This document shows, in pieces, positions 51,587-62,259 of a stretch of 64,000 nt of DNA. The DNA is taken from NCBI GenBank assembly GCA_029204045.2, contig CM055068.1:36781345-36845344 (forward strand), read 5' to 3'. Source of the stretch: Tillandsia leiboldiana (taxonomy: Eukaryota > Streptophyta > Magnoliopsida > Poales > Bromeliaceae). The notes beneath the pieces were generated by a model. The model was not told where the DNA came from. It did not search any database and saw nothing but the letters and a program-made list of their open reading frames with translations. Position 1 is the first letter of the stretch. Each line of letters starts with the position of its first letter. The position numbers and the translations under genes are program-made.

Positions 51587-54097
51587 TGTAGTACACTGAA
51601 CTTTAGCAAATTGCGAAGTTCGAGTGTGTGGAGGGTTGAATGATACCCTTAGAATGTTTTTGTAAGCTTCCGGAAGGTTCTAGAAGGTTTCCGGAGAGTT
51701 TGGGCGCAAATCGGAAATTTTCGAAAATTTTGATTTTTTGGGGTTTTTGGCTTCGGGATCCGGATCGGATAGGCGCAATCCGGATCGTCCGCGCGAAACT
51801 GGAAATTCCACGTTCGGGATCCGGATCGGATAGGGCAATCCGGATCGTGCAGGTCTGGACAGCACAGTAAGAAACGAAATAACGTTTCTTGCAAGGGGCT
51901 TTTTGACTTTTGTTGCTTGAGGGTTTTTTTTAACCCTCGTCACCTCTCTTTTCCTCTCATTTGGAGAGGGCAAGAGAAAGTGCTAGAGAGAGAAAGGGAG
52001 AGGAAGAGATCTTGGATTTCCTTCTCCAACACCTCTCTCTACTTGGGTTCTTCTTCAACCTCCCCTTCTCCACCATTGAAGCTTGCTACAAGAGCTTGGA
52101 GGAAGGCTAGCACTTGGAGAAGAAGGAAGTTTGGAGCTTTTGTGCCTATCCTTTGCTTTTCCAAGGTGGGATTCAAGCTCAAAGAGGTTTAGAATACTTC
52201 TTTTTCATTTCTTTTGGGATTTTTGAAGGAAAACCTAGCTTTTGGAAAACTAGGGTTTACTTTAGGGCTTTTTGACCTATAGCTTTTGGGGTGGAATTGA
52301 TGGGTGTAGAACACTCTTGTGGGTTGGTTTTGAAACTTTTCTTGTTTGGATTTCAAGATTTAGCAAGATTTCTCAACCCAAGGTATTTTTTCCACCTATT
52401 TTCCTTATAATTTTAAGGGATTTTGTGATTAGGGTTTTGTGATGTTTTAACCCTTTGGAAACTTCTCTTAGGGCATAAGAGGAAGTGTGGGCTTCTTGGT
52501 AAGGATCCTTCATAAGGATTTGGCAACCTTCCGGTGGGTCTGACGTCACCGAAATGGGTGAACTCCCCCTATGTCTTCTATAGACTTTTAGGGCATCATT
52601 GTTATATTAAATATGCATCGTTTGATTTATCATGATTTATGATCATGCATTTGAACCCCTTCATGTGTAGAAAAATTCATACTCTATGTAGTAGAGGTAA
52701 ACATTGTAGGTGCATGGGCACTTTGAGGGGGGATTGAATAGGAATTTTCGTGAACTTAAGCTTTTGGATACGAATAGAGAATAACTATACATGTTATAGA
52801 ATTATTGAGGTATGTTATGCATATGATCATGTGTAACTGGACATTTTGACATTAGGGCCATCTAGTGTTGTGAGATACAAGTAGAAAACTTCTAAACTTG
52901 CACAATCAAGATGAAATAGTCAGATTCCATGTTTGAGACATGAGGACAACTTGTAAATGTTTTACTCTTTCATTATGCAAGATAATGTTAATATTGTATA
53001 TGAAACATTGACACTTGAGATACTATACCCCGACCTAAAGGTCGATGATGCTATTCCGTGTTTTAGACACGATGACTTGCTATTCCGTGTTTCAGACACG
53101 ATGATCGAGACTTGCTTGCTTGCCGTTTGTGCTCATTCGCACATGCTTGGTAGGGTCGCTCCCTCCAAGCCGGCACTCCGGAGTTGGCCATTTGCGACAG
53201 TATGATCGCCGTGCGGGATTGGGTGCCGATTGGGACGCCGTTGGATTGGTATAGCTCCTTGGGGGGTACCACCACGGGACCATGAGGTGTGGCTCAAGCT
53301 TAGACTCAAAGAAAGTCTTCAAGAGAAAAGGATTAAGTTAACCAAACTTGACATTGAAATATCACATAGATGATACATTCATGGTAGTTGGGCATACATG
53401 ATAGCAAACTTGACATTGGACACCACATGAATAATACTACTGATTGTAGTTGGACATTATGATAACATGATAGATTCATATCATCATTACCTTGTACATG
53501 AGCATAGAGGCATGATAGTAGTAGAGTACTTTACTTTGCTTCAGTTGTTTATTACCTGCATTTTATTTCAGCAGTTATACTATCTTATGCCTCAGTTGAC
53601 CTAGTGGTGTAATTCGCTTCTCTCGGCGGCTTACCCACTGGGAACTATTGATTAATAGTTCTCACCCCATTTGGGTTGTTGTTTTGCAGAGCCATCCGCA
53701 GCGGGAGGGGCTCGGGACCGTGGCAAGGGGTTATCGCATAGTTAGCTAATCCCCGTCGCACCACTCGAGGTGGTTGCGGGGCACCTTTTCTTTTGTTTTT
53801 CTTGGAGAGGTGTCAGTGTATTTTGGCATAGAAACCACCCATGTATTTTGATAAGTTGTATTTGAAGGGACCAAATTTGTATATTGGATTTTAACTTCTT
53901 GTATGTTAGTTGTTATCTACTTTCCTCTTTGATGTATAGATTAGTTCTGTTGTGCTCTGATTACTAGTAGGATGTGTTTATTGCTTCCTTTCCGCTTGGT
54001 TGTTGTAGACGCCTTGTGTGTACCGGGGGGTACCTTGTGCACACGGCGGGTCTGTGCACGTGCCGGGTAGGCTTACGCTGGGGCCTGGGGCGTGACA
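51587..54097 (+). repeat. Element F 5' LTR
   Basis: From TGTAGTACACTG to GGCGTGACA. U3 contains four GATCCGGATC-type sites. Two tandem hairpins (CGTGT, five-base loop, ACACG) lie at 53057-53100 with a 29-bp period. U5 has CGGCGGGTCTG at 54044-54054. I see no convincing TATA box. Confidence 0.93.
51757..51846 (+). promoter_or_regulatory. Palindrome array in the element F U3
   Basis: Sites start at 51757 (GATCCGGATC), 51777 (AATCCGGATC), 51818 (GATCCGGATC) and 51837 (AATCCGGATC): two pairs 19-20 bp apart, repeated at 61 bp. Flanks TTCGGGATCC and ATCCGGATCGT match the Sirevirus arrays. Copy in the second LTR at 58736-58825. Confidence 0.7.
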
Positions 54098-54105
54098 GAT
54101 TATAT

Positions 54106-54118
54106 TGGTATCAGAGAC
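54106..54118 (+). promoter_or_regulatory. Primer-binding site of F
   Basis: TGGTATCAGAGAC, eight bases after the LTR end. The same sequence is at 61085-61097 in the second copy. Confidence 0.85.
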
Positions 54119-54442
54119 TAGGGTTGAGTCTTAGAGGACCTAGCAAACCTTAGGCTGGTTGGACCATAAGGATTAAGAACGTGAGAGACGGGGTCTTATA
54201 TGATTACTTGGCGAAAGTAACCTGATTGGGTTAATACTATAACTTCATATGAGTTGGAGTTGATCGAAGTGATTGCACCTTCTATCTCTTTGGAAGGTCT
54301 GGTTGGCGGCCGACAACCTGACATCGGGAAATAATTGTGGCATGCTTCATTTGCTTTCGCATGATTGGGATTTGTTTTGAGTGGGGATGCGTTTCGCGTT
54401 GGTTATTTTAACCTACGCATTTTATGCCTGTTACAGTTTGTG

Positions 54443-55280
54443 ATGCCTACGACTCGCTCCATGACGGCCGAGGAGGCCGAAGCGGAGACATCCGCTACTT
54501 CCGGATCCAGTGAGGTCCGAGATTTGAGAGAGTAGTTGGCTATGCTAGCTGATGTAGTGGAGCGGCAGTCGGCTGCGGCGCGAGAGCAGGCTGAGGCTTC
54601 GCGTCGGCAAGATGCAGAGGTTGAAAAACTCTTTTGACCCAGCAGTTGGCGGCAAGGGGAACTCAAGACGAACTCAAGACCCTTCGCACCCACCAGTGCA
54701 ACCACAAGAGCACATGGGTGGAGTGACCGATGCACTTCAACCTGAGGTGCCCGAGCCTTCACATCACACTCCGAGTGCTAGGCGCCGGGAAGAGGTTGTG
54801 ATGTCACCGCCAGTTCAGACTCCACCGGCGAGGACGGTTTTACCGATGATGGTAGCAGGAGAAGAGCGGGACCGACTCATGGCTCGTTTGAAGGAATTCC
54901 GGGAATCCAAGCCCCGGACATATGATGGAGAGAAACCCGACTATTGGGTTTTTTAGAAGTGGATTCTACACATGGAGAAACTTTTCCACGATACCTTCGT
55001 AGCGGAGGGGGACCGAGTGTGGTTGGCGACACACCATCTTGAGGGCGATGCTTACCAGTGGTGGACGGACATTCGGGATGATCCCACGACCGATTTGGCG
55101 GCAATCACATGGCCGCGGTTCAAGAAGATGCTTGCAATGAAGTATTTTCCGGCGAGCGCAAAAAGGCAATGGAAAGAGACCTCCGCACCTTGAGGCAAGG
55201 AGACAAAACCGTGGCGGAGCACGAGAGGGAATGTACTCGGCTACTCAACTGTATTCCGCACGTTGTGAGGGACGACGAGT
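54443..55280 (+). pseudogene. Element F gag, broken and 3'-truncated
   Basis: ATG at 54443 (MPTTRSMTAEEAEAETSATS), with a TAG at codon 31 (54533-54535) and a stop/frame change near 54640. The capsid part is RLMARLKEFRESKPRTYDGE, a TAG at 54954-54956, then MEKLFHDTFVAEGDRVWLAT and HLEGDAYQWW. A further frame change near 55165 leads to LNCIPHVVRDDEF. There gag stops: the Gln-rich linker and Cys knuckles are missing, and protease sequence from beyond the active site follows at once. No functional Gag is possible. Confidence 0.82.
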
Positions 55281-57123
55281 TTTAGTTCCCGATCATACCT
55301 TGGAGATTCGGGAGTTTTCCCCTAGCGGTCCTGTTAGGATTGGGGATTGGATCTTGCCGGCAGATTTGTTGGTCCTCCATCGACTTGGAGAATTTGATGG
55401 GGTTTTGGGCATGGATTGGCTCACAAGATATCATGCTACCATTGATTGTGAGAATCGACTCATGACGTTTCGAGAACCAGGACAAGAGGAAATTGTGTTC
55501 AGAGGCTGCAAGAGTTCGCTGTTTGCGATGACTATCTCTTCCACCAGAGCAAAACAGATGATTAGGAGTGGATGTGTCGCCTACTTGGCTACTGTTGTGG
55601 ATAGTAGCAGTGAGACTCCGAGAGTGGAGGATATTCCAGTTGTGCGAGAGTTTGCTGATGTGTTCCCGATAGAGCTACCGGGGATGTCTCCGGATAGAGA
55701 GATCGAGTTTGTGGTGGATCTGACCCCTGGAACTACCCCAATCTCGAAGGCACCACATAGGATGGCACCGGCAGAGTTAAAAGAGCTCAAGGCCCAGCTT
55801 CAAGACTTGTTGGAAAAAAGGCTTCATCCGGCCGAGCGTTTCACCTTGGGGAGCACCAGTTTTGTTCGTCAAGAAAAAGGATGGATCACTTCACCTTTGC
55901 GTGGACTATCGTGAGCTTAACAAGGTCACAATTAAGAATAAGTATCCATTGCCGAGGATTGATGATTTGTTTGATTGATCAACTCCAAGGATCAAGAGTG
56001 TATCGAAGATTGACCTTCAATCTGGATATCACCAACTCAAGATCAAGCCCGAGGATGTTCCTAGAACGGCTTTTAGGACACTATGAGTTTACTGTTATGC
56101 CGTTTGGGCTCACAAATGCCCCGGCAGCTTTTATGGATTTGATGAACCGTGCCTTCAAGCCCTTTCTGGATAGATTCGTCGTGGTGTTCATCGACGACAT
56201 TTTGGTGTACTCTCGAAGTGATGAAGAACATGAGGGTCACTTGCGGCAAGTGTTGCATTTACTTCGAGAGAAAGAGCTCTACGCCAAGCTGAAGAAATGT
56301 GAGTTTTGGCTACGAGAGGTAGCGTTCTTGGGTTATGTAATATCAGATAAAGGAATAGCTGTGGACCCCAAGAAAATTGAGGCAATTAAGGATTGGCCTA
56401 GACCGACGAACATCACCGAGATCCGGAGTTTTATCGGTCTGGCCGGTTACTATCGGCGTTTTGTTGAGGGATTTGCAAGGTTATCTACTCCCCTAACGCG
56501 ACTAACGCATAAAGGCACCAAGTTTATTTGGAATGATGCATGTGAGAGAAGCTTCAGGGAATTGAAGGAACGGTTGACAACCGCCCCGATATTGGCTCTG
56601 CCTACTGTAGAAGCGGGATACGTGATCTATAGTGATGCTTCCTTGAGTGGGTTAGGGTGTGTTTTGATGCAAAACGAGAAGGTTATTGCTTATGCCTCTC
56701 GTCAATTTAAAGGACTACGAGAAAAACTATTCCACTCATGATTTGGAATTAGCCGTCGTGGTATTTGCATTGAAGCTGTGGCGACACTACTTATACGGTG
56801 AGCATTGTGAGGTATATACTGATCATAAGAGTCTAAAGTTCCTCTTTACTCAGAAGGAGTTGAATCTTAGGCAGCGCAGATGGTTGGAGCTGCTTAAGGA
56901 TTATGATTTGACTATTCTCTACCATCCTGGGAAAGCAAATGTTGTGGCGGATGCTCTAAGTCGCAAATCGATGGAGAACTTAGCGATGATGATCACTTAC
57001 CAACAACCATTACTTCAAGATATGAGACGGTTGGAGTTGGAGGTTGTGGCACCCGAGACACCCATGAGATTGATGGCATTGGTGTTGCAACCGACCCTTA
57101 TGGAAAGGATCAAGATGAAATAA
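55281..57123 (+). pseudogene. Element F protease remnant, reverse transcriptase and RNase H
   Basis: The protease DTG active site is deleted. The remaining part is VPDHTLEIREFS, GVLGMDWLTRYHATIDC and SSLFAMTISSTRAKQMI. RT starts KAPHRMAPAELKELKAQ, then one-base losses near 55815, 55880, 55975 and 56075 break the frame around the Leu-Asp-Leu-Gln-Ser-Gly block. It recovers for VMPFGLTNAPAAFMDL and the catalytic FIDDILVYS (about 56190-56215), continuing to YVIYSDASLSGLGCVLMQ. A frame change near 56710 leads to RNase H (THDLELAVVVFALKLW and HPGKANVVADALSRK), ending at a TAA at 57121. Confidence 0.82.
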
Positions 57124-58514
57124 GTCCAAGATCCTAGTTTGGAAAAGATTCGGGCTACACTTGTGGATGGCTGAGTCGGTGAGTTTCATGTGGACGATCA
57201 TGGCGTACTTCGTTTTCGGAGTCGACTTTATGTACCGGCGGATTTGGAGATCAAAGAAGAAATCCTGAAGGAAGCACATCGAGCACCTTATTCTCTTCAT
57301 CCAGGTGGCACCAAAATGTACAAGGACTTAGGTTACTTTACTGGTGGCCCGGCATGAAGAAAGATGTTGGAAAATTTGTGGCTCAATGCTTGACATGTCA
57401 ACAAGTGAAAGCTGAGCACCGACTTCCCGCAGGCAAGTTGCAGAGCTTACCCATCCCCGTGTGGAAATGGGAGAGGATCACCATGGATTTTGTTGTTGGA
57501 TTGCCACGCTCTCAGGCTGGGCATGATGCTATTTGGGTGATAGTGGATAGGTTAACTAAATCTGCTCATTTTATCCCTATCCCTACTACTTGGTCTAGAG
57601 AGAAGCTTGCACAAAAGTACCATGATGAGATTGTGCGATTGTATGGAGTGCCTGTTTCTATAGTTTCCGATCGAGATCCAAGATTTGCATCTCATTTTTG
57701 GAGGAGCCACGCAGTTGGATTTCAGTACAGCTTTCCACCCCCAGAGTGATGGGCAGTCTGAGCGAACCATACAAATCTTGGAGGACATGCTCAGGGCATG
57801 TGTTTTGGATTATCAAAGTGGTTGGCATCAATATCTATCGATGGCCGAGGTTGCCTATAACAATAGTTATCAAGCAAGCATCAAGATTGCGCCATTCGAG
57901 GCTCTTTATGGAAGAAAGTGCCGATCACCTCTTCATTGGAGCGAGGTGGGAGAACGAATGATTTTAGGCCCCGATGTACTCCAAGAGGCCGAAGACAGGT
58001 TCGACTAGCTCGAGAACGTTTGATTTCAGCTCAAAGTCGACAAAAGAGTTATGCGGATAGGCGTCGGCGCGATTTGGAATTTCAAGTTGGAGACCATGTC
58101 TTCCTAAAAGTATCGCCGACTAGAGGAGTCAAGAGATTTGGCATCCGAGGGAAGCTAAGTTCCCGATTTATTGGACCTTTTGAGATTTTGGAGCGTATCG
58201 GCCCGGTGGCTTATCGGCTTGCTCTATCGCCTAACCTATCGGGAGTGCACAATGTGTTCCATGTTTCGACGCTCCGGAAGTATGTTTTTGATCCATCTCA
58301 TGTGGTGGACTTCGCCCCATTGGAACTACACGAGGACTTGAGCTTTGAGGAGCAACCGGTGAGGATTTTGGCTCGTGAGGTGAAGAAACTTCGAAATCAC
58401 GAGATACCTTATGTGAAGGTACTTTGGAGCAATCACGAGGATCGCGAGGCCACGTGGGAGCTGGAGAGCGCGCTGCAGGAGCGTTTCCCTCATCTTTTTC
58501 AGCTGGAGACTTGA
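57124..58514 (+). pseudogene. Element F integrase, broken
   Basis: HHCC region (ILKEAHRAPYSLHPGGTKMY to QCLTCQQVKAEHRLPAGK), with a TGA near 57171 and a frame change near 57330. The core follows (MDFVVGLPRSQAG, WVIVDRLTKSAHF, SIVSDRDPRFASHFW), then a deletion near 57705, HPQSDGQSERTIQ and YNNSYQASIKIAPFEALYG. After a change near 57990 comes the C-terminal part, GDHVFLKVSPTRGVKRFG and a tail IPYVKVLWSNHEDREATWE. The frame 57918-58514 ends close to the 3' inverted repeat. Confidence 0.8.
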
Positions 58515-58529
58515 GGTACTTGACTTCTA

Positions 58530-58565
58530 GTTTCGCGGACGAAACTCCTTTTCAGGAGGGGTGAT
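58530..58565 (+). promoter_or_regulatory. F 3' inverted repeat and polypurine tract
   Basis: GTTTCGCGGACGAAAC at 58530-58545, then the purine run CAGGAGGGGTGAT immediately before the LTR start at 58566. Confidence 0.75.
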
Positions 58566-61076
58566 TGTAGTACACTGAACTTTAGCAAATTGCGAAGTTC
58601 GAGTGTGTGGAGGGTTGAATGATACCCTTAGAATGTTTTTGTAAGCTTCCGGAAGGTTCTAGAAGGTTTCCGGAGAGTTTGGGCGCAAATCGGAAATTTT
58701 CGAAAATTTTGATTTTTTGGGGTTTTTGGCTTCGGGATCCGGATCGGATAGGCGCAATCCGGATCGTCCGCGCGAAACTGGAAATTCCACGTTCGGGATC
58801 CGGATCGGATAGGGCAATCCGGATCGTGCAGGTCTGGACAACACAGTAAGAAACGAAATAACGTTTCTTGCAAGGGGCTTTTTGACTTTTGTTGCTTGAG
58901 GGTTTTTTTTAACCCTCGTCACCTCTCTTTTCCTCTCATTTGGAGAGGGCAAGAGAAAGTGCTAGAGAGAGAAAGGGAGAGGAAGAGATCTTGGATTTCC
59001 TTCTCCAACACCTCTCTCTACTTGGGTTCTTCTTCAACCTCCCCTTCTCCACCATTGAAGCTTGCTACAAGAGCTTGGAGGAAGGCTAGCACTTGGAGAA
59101 GAAGGAAGTTTGGAGCTTTTGTGCCTATCCTTTGCTTTTCCAAGGTGGGATTCAAGCTCAAAGAGGTTTAGAATACTTCTTTTTCATTTCTTTTGGGATT
59201 TTTGAAGGAAAACCTAGCTTTTGGAAAACTAGGGTTTACTTTAGGGCTTTTTGACCTATAGCTTTTGGGGTGGAATTGATGGGTGTAGAACACTCTTGTG
59301 GGTTGGTTTTGAAACTTTTCTTGTTTGGATTTCAAGATTTAGCAAGATTTCTCAACCCAAGGTATTTTTTCCACCTATTTTCCTTATAATTTTAAGGGAT
59401 TTTGTGATTAGGGTTTTGTGATGTTTTAACCCTTTGGAAACTTCTCTTAGGGCATAAGAGGAAGTGTGGGCTTCTTGGTAAGGATCCTTCATAAGGATTT
59501 GGCAACCTTCCGGTGGGTCTGACGTCACCGAAATGGGTGAACTCCCCCTATGTCTTCTATAGACTTTTAGGGCATCATTGTTATATTAAATATGCATCGT
59601 TTGATTTATCATGATTTATGATCATGCATTTGAACCCCTTCATGTGTAGAAAAATTCATACTCTATGTAGTAGAGGTAAACATTGTAGGTGCATGGGCAC
59701 TTTGAGGGGGGATTGAATAGGAATTTTCGTGAACTTAAGCTTTTGGATACGAATAGAGAATAACTATACATGTTATAGAATTATTGAGGTATGTTATGCA
59801 TATGATCATGTGTAACTGGACATTTTGACATTAGGGCCATCTAGTGTTGTGAGATACAAGTAGAAAACTTCTAAACTTGCACAATCAAGATGAAATAGTC
59901 AGATTCCATGTTTGAGACATGAGGACAACTTGTAAATGTTTTACTCTTTCATTATGCAAGATAATGTTAATATTGTATATGAAACATTGACACTTGAGAT
60001 ACTATACCCCGACCTAAAGGTCGATGATGCTATTCCGTGTTTTAGACACGATGACTTGCTATTCCGTGTTTCAGACACGATGATCGAGACTTGCTTGCTT
60101 GCCGTTTGTGCTCATTCGCACATGCTTGGTAGGGTCGCTCCCTCCAAGCCGGCACTCCGGAGTTGGCCATTTGCGACAGTATGATCGCCGTGCGGGATTG
60201 GGTGCCGATTGGGACGCCGTTGGATTGGTATAGCTCCTTGGGGGGTACCACCACGGGACCATGAGGTGTGGCTCAAGCTTAGACTCAAAGAAAGTCTTCA
60301 AGAGAAAAGGATTAAGTTAACCAAACTTGACATTGAAATATCACATAGATGATACATTCATGGTAGTTGGGCATACATGATAGCAAACTTGACATTGGAC
60401 ACCACATGAATAATACTACTGATTGTAGTTGGACATTATGATAACATGATAGATTCATATCATCATTACCTTGTACATGAGCATAGAGGCATGATAGTAG
60501 TAGAGTACTTTACTTTGCTTCAGTTGTTTATTACCTGCATTTTATTTCAGCAGTTATACTATCTTATGCCTCAGTTGACCTAGTGGTGTAATTCGCTTCT
60601 CTCGGCGGCTTACCCACTGGGAACTATTGATTAATAGTTCTCACCCCATTTGGGTTGTTGTTTTGCAGAGCCATCCGCAGCGGGAGGGGCTCGGGACCGT
60701 GGCAAGGGGTTATCGCATAGTTAGCTAATCCCCGTCGCACCACTCGAGGTGGTTGCGGGGCACCTTTTCTTTTGTTTTTCTTGGAGAGGTGTCAGTGTAT
60801 TTTGGCATAGAAACCACCCATGTATTTTGATAAGTTGTATTTGAAGGGACCAAATTTGTATATTGGATTTTAACTTCTTGTATGTTAGTTGTTATCTACT
60901 TTCCTCTTTGATGTATAGATTAGTTCTGTTGTGCTCTGATTACTAGTAGGATGTGTTTATTGCTTCCTTTCCGCTTGGTTGTTGTAGACGCCTTGTGTGT
61001 ACCGGGGGGTACCTTGTGCACACGGCGGGTCTGTGCACGTGCCGGGTAGGCTTACGCTGGGGCCTGGGGCGTGACA
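58566..61076 (+). repeat. Element F LTR, shared with the second internal copy
   Basis: 2,511 bp, same length as 51587-54097 and almost identical. It is the 3' LTR of the first F unit and at the same time the 5' LTR of the second. Confidence 0.93.
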
Positions 61077-61421
61077 GATTATATTGGTATCAGAGACTAG
61101 GGTTGAGTCTTAGAGGACCTAGCAAACCTTAGGCTGGTTGGACCATAAGGATTAAGAACGTGAGAGACGGGGTCTTATATGATTACTTGGCGAAAGTAAC
61201 CTGATTGGGTTAATACTATAACTTCATATGAGTTGGAGTTGATCGAAGTGATTGCACCTTCTATCTCTTTGGAAGGTCTGGTTGGCGGCCGACAACCTGA
61301 CATCGGGAAATAATTGTGGCATGCTTCATTTGCTTTCGCATGATTGGGATTTGTTTTGAGTGGGGATGCGTTTCGCGTTGGTTATTTTAACCTACGCATT
61401 TTATGCCTGTTACAGTTTGTG

Positions 61422-62259
61422 ATGCCTACGACTCGCTCCATGACGGCCGAGGAGGCCGAAGCGGAGACATCCGCTACTTCCGGATCCAGTGAGGTCCGAG
61501 ATTTGAGAGAGTAGTTGGCTATGCTAGCTGATGTAGTGGAGCGGCAGTCGGCTGCGGCGCGAGAGCAGGCTGAGGCTTCGCGTCGGCAAGATGCAGAGGT
61601 TGAAAAACTCTTTTGACCCAGCAGTTGGCGGCAAGGGGAACTCAAGACGAACTCAAGACCCTTCGCACCCACCAGTGCAACCACAAGAGCACATGGGTGG
61701 AGTGACCGATGCACTTCGACCTGAGGTGCCCGAGCCTTCACATCACACTCCGAGTGCTAGGCGCCGGGAAGAGGTTGTGATGTCACCGCCAGTTCAGACT
61801 CCACCGGCGAGGACGGTTTTACCGATGATGGTAGCAGGAGAAGAGCGGGACCGACTCATGGCTCGTTTGAAGGAATTCCGGGAATCCAAGCCCCGGACAT
61901 ATGATGGAGAGAAACCCGACTATTGGGTTTTTTAGAAGTGGATTCTACACATGGAGAAACTTTTCCACGATACCTTCGTAGCGGAGGGGGACCGAGTGTG
62001 GTTGGCGACACACCATCTTGAGGGCGATGCTTACCAGTGGTGGACGGACATTCGGGATGATCCCACGACCGATTTGGCGGCAATCACATGGCCGCGGTTC
62101 AAGAAGATGCTTGCAATGAAGTATTTTCCGGCGAGCGCAAAAAGGCAATGGAAAGAGACCTCCGCACCTTGAGGCAAGGAGACAAAACCGTGGCGGAGCA
62201 CGAGAGGGAATGTACTCGGCTACTCAACTGTATTCCGCACGTTGTGAGGGACGACGAGT
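61422..62259 (+). pseudogene. Element F gag, second copy
   Basis: Same as 54443-55280, including the TAG at codon 31, the later TAG (61933-61935) and the missing Cys knuckles. One coding difference was seen (Gln to Arg, near 61717). Confidence 0.82.

Larger units (their letters stand above)
51587..61076 (+). mobile_element. Ty3/gypsy element F
   Basis: LTR 51587-54097, internal 54098-58565, LTR 58566-61076 on the plus strand. Both LTRs are 2,511 bp, and I saw one difference (GACAGCAC versus GACAACAC). Left flank ATCTC. A second copy of the internal region follows the right LTR directly. Coding sequence is broken in the same places in both copies. Confidence 0.93.

Noticed and set aside
51649..51973. 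Asp-Pro and Ser-Gly repeat proteins overlapping the palindrome arrays (also 29292-29496 and 47222-47569)
   Set aside because: These are translations of GATCCGGATC repeats in arbitrary frames on both strands.
54403..54762. Minus-strand 119-codon frame in element F (and 61382-61741)
   Set aside because: Antisense to the gag start; no domain, and duplicated only with the F unit.
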